In this document: positions 33,412 to 37,109 of the stretch, in pieces | Layout of the letters: each line of letters begins with the position of its first letter | Numbering within the stretch: position 1 is the first letter of the stretch | Source of the DNA: an uncultured Bacteroidales bacterium | GTDB lineage: Bacteria > Bacteroidota > Bacteroidia > Bacteroidales > FEN-979 | Assembly: GCA_903926565.1 (NCBI GenBank) | Contig: CAIYJU010000186.1 | Coordinates: 1 to 37,109, forward strand | Direction of reading: 5' to 3' | DNA: 37,109 bases | Translations under genes and position numbers: made by a program | Notes under the pieces: model-generated | Seen by the model: the letters and a program-made list of their open reading frames with translations, nothing else | Database searches by the model: none | What the model was told of the DNA's origin: nothing

Positions 33412-34198
33412 ATGGTGTTATAACAGGTTTACCGGGAATCCGGAATACGATCGGCATCCTGACCATCACACGAACAGCACGTCCCTTGCGCTTTCCGGGT
33501 TCCCACCGGGGCATTTCCCTGGTCACCCTCATCGCCTCCTCATCGCAACCGCCGCCAATCCGTTTGGCAACATCTACATTTGAAATCGTTCCGTCAATTT
33601 CAACAACAAACACAACCATCACGTTTCCCTGAATAACTTCTTTAATGGCATTTTCAGGATATCTCACCTTTTTCCGCAGATAATACAGCCTGGCTTCATC
33701 GCCGCCGGGGAATCTCGGATAAACATCGATGGAGGTAGCCAGGCCGGTATCATCTCCGATCCCGGAACCAAGTCCTGACCCTCCCGGTTTTGCTGCTGAA
33801 TCCGTGATGGTTTTAACCTCTTCAGGTTTTTCAGCAGGTGGTTCAGTCAATGGTTTTTGCTCCTCCTGTTTAATTGAATCCTTCACGACCGGCACCTGTG
33901 CGGTCTCCTGAACCGGTTTTGAAAAGGCCTGGGCCATCTGGTCCTGGTCGTCTTCAGGGGGAGGGCTCATGTTGTAGTATTCCACGTTGTACATCACATC
34001 GGCTTCGACCAAAGAGACCGGATCGAAATAATAGAAGGACCAGGAGATAAAAACAGCAAGTGATACGATGACCACCCCGGATAAAAGCGACGCCAGCAAA
34101 TACCGAAGATAACGCTGCCGGATGTAATAGGCGCCATACGCCTTGTTCCTTCCTTCAAAAGCGAGGTCATCCAGTCCGGGAGTGCGTTCTCTGATCAT
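33410..34198 (-). CDS. TonB-family energy transducer
   Basis: The 262-residue protein has a short cytoplasmic N terminus (about 32 residues), one membrane helix (LLASLLSGVVIVSLAVFISW), and a long Pro/Glu/Lys-rich periplasmic spacer. The C-terminal TonB domain spans about 170-258 (YPENAIKEVIQGNVMVVFVVEIDGTI, then ALRVTREMPRWEPGK-type). It couples inner-membrane energy to outer-membrane receptors. Its start overlaps the stop of the S4-protein gene by 4 nt (ATGA). No exbB/exbD genes are nearby. Confidence 0.9.
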   Translation of the reverse strand: MIRERTPGLDDLAFEGRNKAYGAYYIRQRYLRYLLASLLSGVVIVSLAVFISWSFYYFDPVSLVEADVMYNVEYYNMSPPPEDDQDQMAQAFSKPVQETAQVPVVKDSIKQEEQKPLTEPPAEKPEEVKTITDSAAKPGGSGLGSGIGDDTGLATSIDVYPRFPGGDEARLYYLRKKVRYPENAIKEVIQGNVMVVFVVEIDGTISNVDVAKRIGGGCDEEAMRVTREMPRWEPGKRKGRAVRVMVRMPIVFRIPGKPVITP

Positions 34199-34581
34199 TC
34201 GTCAAGATAAAGTTTCAGGAATTCAATGGCGCGACGCTCACGCTTTGTAGGGCGCCCCACACCCCGTTCACGGAATTCAAAATCATGGTTGTTGGTCTTT
34301 TTGAGCTTCAGGTACTCTTCTTCCGGCGTCAGGTCTTCCATGAAACCGGGCACCAGCTTTGCGGAAACCCGGTTGCTGATTGGCACAAGAACTTTGACCG
34401 TCCTGGTAACCGGAGCAAATGAGATGGAGATGATCTCCCCGATTTTGACATCCCTGGAAGGCTTTACAGCCTGGTCCAGAATTTTTACTTTTCCCGACCT
34501 GCAGGCATCTGAGGCAACAGTGCGTGTTTTATAAATACGGACTGCCCAAAGCCATTTATCAATGCGGATGCCGCCTTCCAT
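34195..34581 (-). CDS. S4-domain RNA-binding protein (HslR/Hsp15-like)
   Basis: From ATG at 34581 the product is 128 residues, starting MEGGIRIDKWLWAVRIYKTRT, a typical S4 domain start; the frame is open farther upstream, but that part overlaps der. The S4 domain covers about residues 5-65 and a basic C terminus (RGVGRPTKRERRAIEF) follows. HslR-like proteins bind stalled 50S subunits and return them to use; the function here is by family. It lies just after der. Confidence 0.85.
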   Translation of the reverse strand: MEGGIRIDKWLWAVRIYKTRTVASDACRSGKVKILDQAVKPSRDVKIGEIISISFAPVTRTVKVLVPISNRVSAKLVPGFMEDLTPEEEYLKLKKTNNHDFEFRERGVGRPTKRERRAIEFLKLYLDE

Positions 34582-34585
34582 CGAA

Positions 34586-35905
34586 CTATTTTTGCCGGAA
34601 ATATATTTCCATTGGAACCCCGTTAAAATCAAATTTTTCCCGCAGCTTATTCTCAATAAAACGCTTGTATGGCTCCTTTAAGTATTGAGGATGGTTACAA
34701 AAGAAGGCAAAAGATGGAAAAACCGTTGGTAACTGCATCGCATATTTGATCCGGACATACTTTCCTTTGGTGACGGGTGGCGGCATCGCCTCAATGATGG
34801 GGAGGATAAAGTCGTTCAGCGCGGAGGTGCCGATTTTTTTCGACCGGTTCTTGTAAACCTGGATAGCCGTCTCCACGGTTTTAAAAATCCGCTGTTTGGT
34901 TAAAACAGAGGTGAAAATTACCGGTACATCGCTGAAGGGCTTCACCTGGTCTAAAATACCCTCTTCAAAATATTTGTGGGTGTTCGTCTCTTTTTCAACC
35001 AGGTCCCATTTGTTCACCACAATGACCACCCCTTTGTGATTTTTTTCGATGAGGGAAAAAATATTCAGGTCCTGCGCCTCAAATCCACGCTCCGCGTCCA
35101 CCATCAGGATGCATACATCACTGCTTTCGATGGAACGAATGGCCCTCATGACGGAATAGAACTCAATGTTTTCGGTTACTTTGGCCTTTTTCCTGATACC
35201 AGCCGTGTCGATGAGGTTAAAATCGAGACCGAAATACTGATAATGTGTATGGATCGAATCCCTGGTGGTTCCGGGAATTGGTGTGACAATGTTCCGGTCG
35301 TTGCCCAGGAGCATATTGACCAGCGAGGATTTTCCGGCATTTGGCCGGCCCACGATGGCAATTTTAGGCAGACTGTCGAGGGGAGTCTGGTTGTCAACAT
35401 TCGTTTCCACCTCTTCAAAGTTCTTCACCACTTCATCCATCAGGTCGCCGGTTCCGCTGCCGCTGGTTGAAGCAATTGAGAAAAAATCACCCAACCCGAG
35501 ACGATGAAATTCGTGAACATCATCGATCATTTTATAACTGTCAACCTTATTGACAACAAGATGCACGCATTTCTTCGACTTGCGCAGCATCTTGGCAACA
35601 TCTTCATCCATGGCTGTCAGCCCCTCTTTTGCATCCACCATAAAGAGAATCACATCCGACTCATCGATGGCCAGCTTGACCTGCTTCTTGATCTCATCTT
35701 CAAAGATATCACCAGACTGGTGGACATACCCGCCTGTGTCGATGACTGAATAGAATTTCCCGTTCCAGTCGCCATGCCCGTAATGCCGGTCACGCGTAAC
35801 CCCGCTGGTAGGATCAACGATGGCTTCGCGCCCTCCGCACAAACGGTTAAATAATGTGGATTTCCCAACATTCGGACGGCCGACGATTGCAATGATATTT
35901 GTCAT
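34586..35905 (-). CDS. der: Ribosome biogenesis GTPase Der (EngA)
   Basis: Der is an essential GTPase of 50S assembly. Both GTPase domains are visible: GRPNVGKST with DTGGYV and NKVD in the first, and GRPNAGKSS with DTAGIRKK and NKWD in the second. A KH-like C-terminal domain follows (FVFPSFAFFCNHPQYL-type region). The length, 439 residues, is standard. It sits between era and the S4 protein gene in one minus-strand operon. Confidence 0.96.
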   Translation of the reverse strand: MTNIIAIVGRPNVGKSTLFNRLCGGREAIVDPTSGVTRDRHYGHGDWNGKFYSVIDTGGYVHQSGDIFEDEIKKQVKLAIDESDVILFMVDAKEGLTAMDEDVAKMLRKSKKCVHLVVNKVDSYKMIDDVHEFHRLGLGDFFSIASTSGSGTGDLMDEVVKNFEEVETNVDNQTPLDSLPKIAIVGRPNAGKSSLVNMLLGNDRNIVTPIPGTTRDSIHTHYQYFGLDFNLIDTAGIRKKAKVTENIEFYSVMRAIRSIESSDVCILMVDAERGFEAQDLNIFSLIEKNHKGVVIVVNKWDLVEKETNTHKYFEEGILDQVKPFSDVPVIFTSVLTKQRIFKTVETAIQVYKNRSKKIGTSALNDFILPIIEAMPPPVTKGKYVRIKYAMQLPTVFPSFAFFCNHPQYLKEPYKRFIENKLREKFDFNGVPMEIYFRQK

Positions 35906-35944
35906 AAAAAATTAATTGGTAAAGTGATAATTATAAATTGTCCG

Positions 35945-36826
35945 CTAGTCCACCGAGTATCCGAATCTCTTCAGTGCCCGGTCATCTTCCCGCCAGTCCT
36001 TGGCAACTTTCACACGCAATTCGAGGAAGATATGCTTATCAAGAAACGCTTCGATATCTTTACGGGCGTCGGTTCCCAACTTCTTAATGGCCGATCCCTG
36101 GTGGCCGAGCAGGATGCCTTTCTGCGTATCCCGGGCAACGAAAATCGTAGCCGTAATGCGGGTCAGATGGTCTTCCTCCTTAAATGATTCAACGGCAACT
36201 TCAGTAGAGTAGGGGACTTCCTGAGAAAAGTTCAACAGGATCTTCTCCCTGATGATTTCAGAGATAAAAAAACGCTGGCTGCGGTCGGTCAGTTCGTCTT
36301 TGGGATAAAACGCCGGTGATTCAGGGAGGTGATGAAGGATGGCCTTGAAAACCTGGTCGAGGTTGAGGTTGTGCAGGGCAGAAACAGGCAGCACTGTTGC
36401 GTTCTCCATGATTTTCATCCACTTGGCAACCTCCGCTTCCAGTATCTCCATGTTTCCCAGGTCAATTTTGTTGATCACGATGATAACCGGTGCCGTGGTC
36501 TCTTTCAGTTTCCTGAGGATATCTTCCTGGTGGAAATCATTTCCGGGTTCGGTAAGCAGGAGGATGACATCTGCATCATCCATGGCAGAGAACACGGCTG
36601 CCATCATCGCCCGGTGTAATTTATAGTGCGGGTTGATGATGCCAGGGGTGTCGGAATAGACGATCTGGTAGTCATCACCGCTGAAAATTCCCATGATGCG
36701 GTGGCGGGTGGTTTGAGCCTTTGGTGTGATAATCGACAGGCGTTCACCGAGTAAGGCATTCATGAGGGTTGATTTCCCTACATTCGGATAACCGATGATT
36801 GAGACGAAACCTGCTTTATGAGACAT
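35945..36826 (-). CDS. era: GTPase Era
   Basis: Era is a GTPase that binds the 3' end of 16S rRNA. The G1 box is GYPNVGKST, DTPGI is G3, NKID is G4, and the KH domain near the C terminus reads GHQGSAIKKLGTDARKDIE. The length is 293 residues. It opens the operon era-der-S4-TonB and is divergent from the tRNA gene. A ribosome-assembly operon is the evident theme. Confidence 0.96.
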   Translation of the reverse strand: MSHKAGFVSIIGYPNVGKSTLMNALLGERLSIITPKAQTTRHRIMGIFSGDDYQIVYSDTPGIINPHYKLHRAMMAAVFSAMDDADVILLLTEPGNDFHQEDILRKLKETTAPVIIVINKIDLGNMEILEAEVAKWMKIMENATVLPVSALHNLNLDQVFKAILHHLPESPAFYPKDELTDRSQRFFISEIIREKILLNFSQEVPYSTEVAVESFKEEDHLTRITATIFVARDTQKGILLGHQGSAIKKLGTDARKDIEAFLDKHIFLELRVKVAKDWREDDRALKRFGYSVD

Positions 36827-36841
36827 ATTTTTTTATGAAAG

Positions 36842-36872
36842 TTGTAAAACACGGAAACAAACTGTATCTTTG
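36842..36872 (+). promoter_or_regulatory. Promoter of the initiator tRNA gene
   Basis: TTG (36842-36844) and TATCTTTG (36865-36872) are spaced by 20 nt, a perfect -7 match. The tRNA begins 39 nt downstream of the -7 box. Confidence 0.65.
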
Positions 36873-36910
36873 CAGTCCGAAAGAAAGTACAAAGGTACGT
36901 AAAAATATAG

Positions 36911-36982
<72 letters not shown>

Positions 36983-37109
36983 CAAAGGTTTATAACTAAT
37001 TAAGTATCAAAAGTTTCAGAGATTCAGTAGCTACAACTGAAAAAATCTGAAAAAATATTTTAGTCCGTTTTTCAAAGTTTTTTACCTGGCTAGGTCGAAA
37101 AATTTAGAT
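36983..37109. other. Right edge without a recognised feature
   Basis: AT-rich sequence after the tRNA. No start codon with a coherent long frame, hairpin terminator or repeat is recognised in the 127 bp before the window ends. Confidence 0.5.

Overview
The window reads as a chromosomal segment of a Bacteroidota bacterium, probably Bacteroidales- or Marinilabiliales-like. The reasons are: several intergenic regions with the Bacteroidetes promoter pattern (TTG or TTTG, 19-21 bp, then TAnnTTTG); few clear Shine-Dalgarno sequences; many lipoproteins and two-component systems; and a TonB, PspC/LiaF and TatC of the types usual in that phylum. The order is inferred from general resemblance only.

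Layout. 1-3345: a partial unknown gene, tatC, a PspC/LiaF-like envelope pair, and an alpha/beta hydrolase. 3557-7402: a KamA-family aminomutase, two ATP-grasp ligases and a GNAT acetyltransferase, which look like one small-molecule pathway; a six-copy 18-bp repeat precedes the acetyltransferase. 7427-13100 (minus): a four-gene signalling operon with an NMT1/SsuA-type binding lipoprotein, a Cache/HAMP histidine kinase, a receiver-SpoIIE phosphatase and a LIVBP-type binding lipoprotein. 13179-14126: a zinc alcohol dehydrogenase-like protein.

14134-17548 is the most interesting part: a complete retron on the minus strand. It has a reverse transcriptase with the retron hallmarks NAxxH, YADD and VTG. 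Directly upstream is a non-coding segment bounded by perfect 11-nt a1/a2 inverted repeats, holding an msr hairpin and a long msd hairpin. The retron sits between a truncated DnaB-like helicase (12 nt upstream of a1) and a membrane PH-SHOCT protein whose start codon overlaps the RT stop. Upstream of the operon is a 201-bp array of 21-bp dyad repeats and 11-bp half repeats that keep helical phase, which suggests a dedicated control region.

17549-19793 is an accessory zone: a MITE-like inverted repeat, a decaying CRISPR-like array (36-bp repeats, 32-36-bp spacers, no cas genes in the window), a two-gene cassette with imperfect terminal inverted repeats that has split one array repeat, and a truncated lipoprotein gene at the array's far end.

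19794-37109 returns to mostly core genes: a small hypothetical protein, a conserved lipoprotein, a large ABCG-like ABC protein, and a minus-strand operon pdxJ / M19 dipeptidase / adenosine deaminase-like / cbiM-PDGLE-cbiQ-cbiO (Co/Ni ECF transporter). After these come dtd, a triple-PAS hybrid kinase, a small Cys-rich exported protein, the minus-strand operon era / der / S4 protein / TonB-like protein, and an initiator tRNA-Met.
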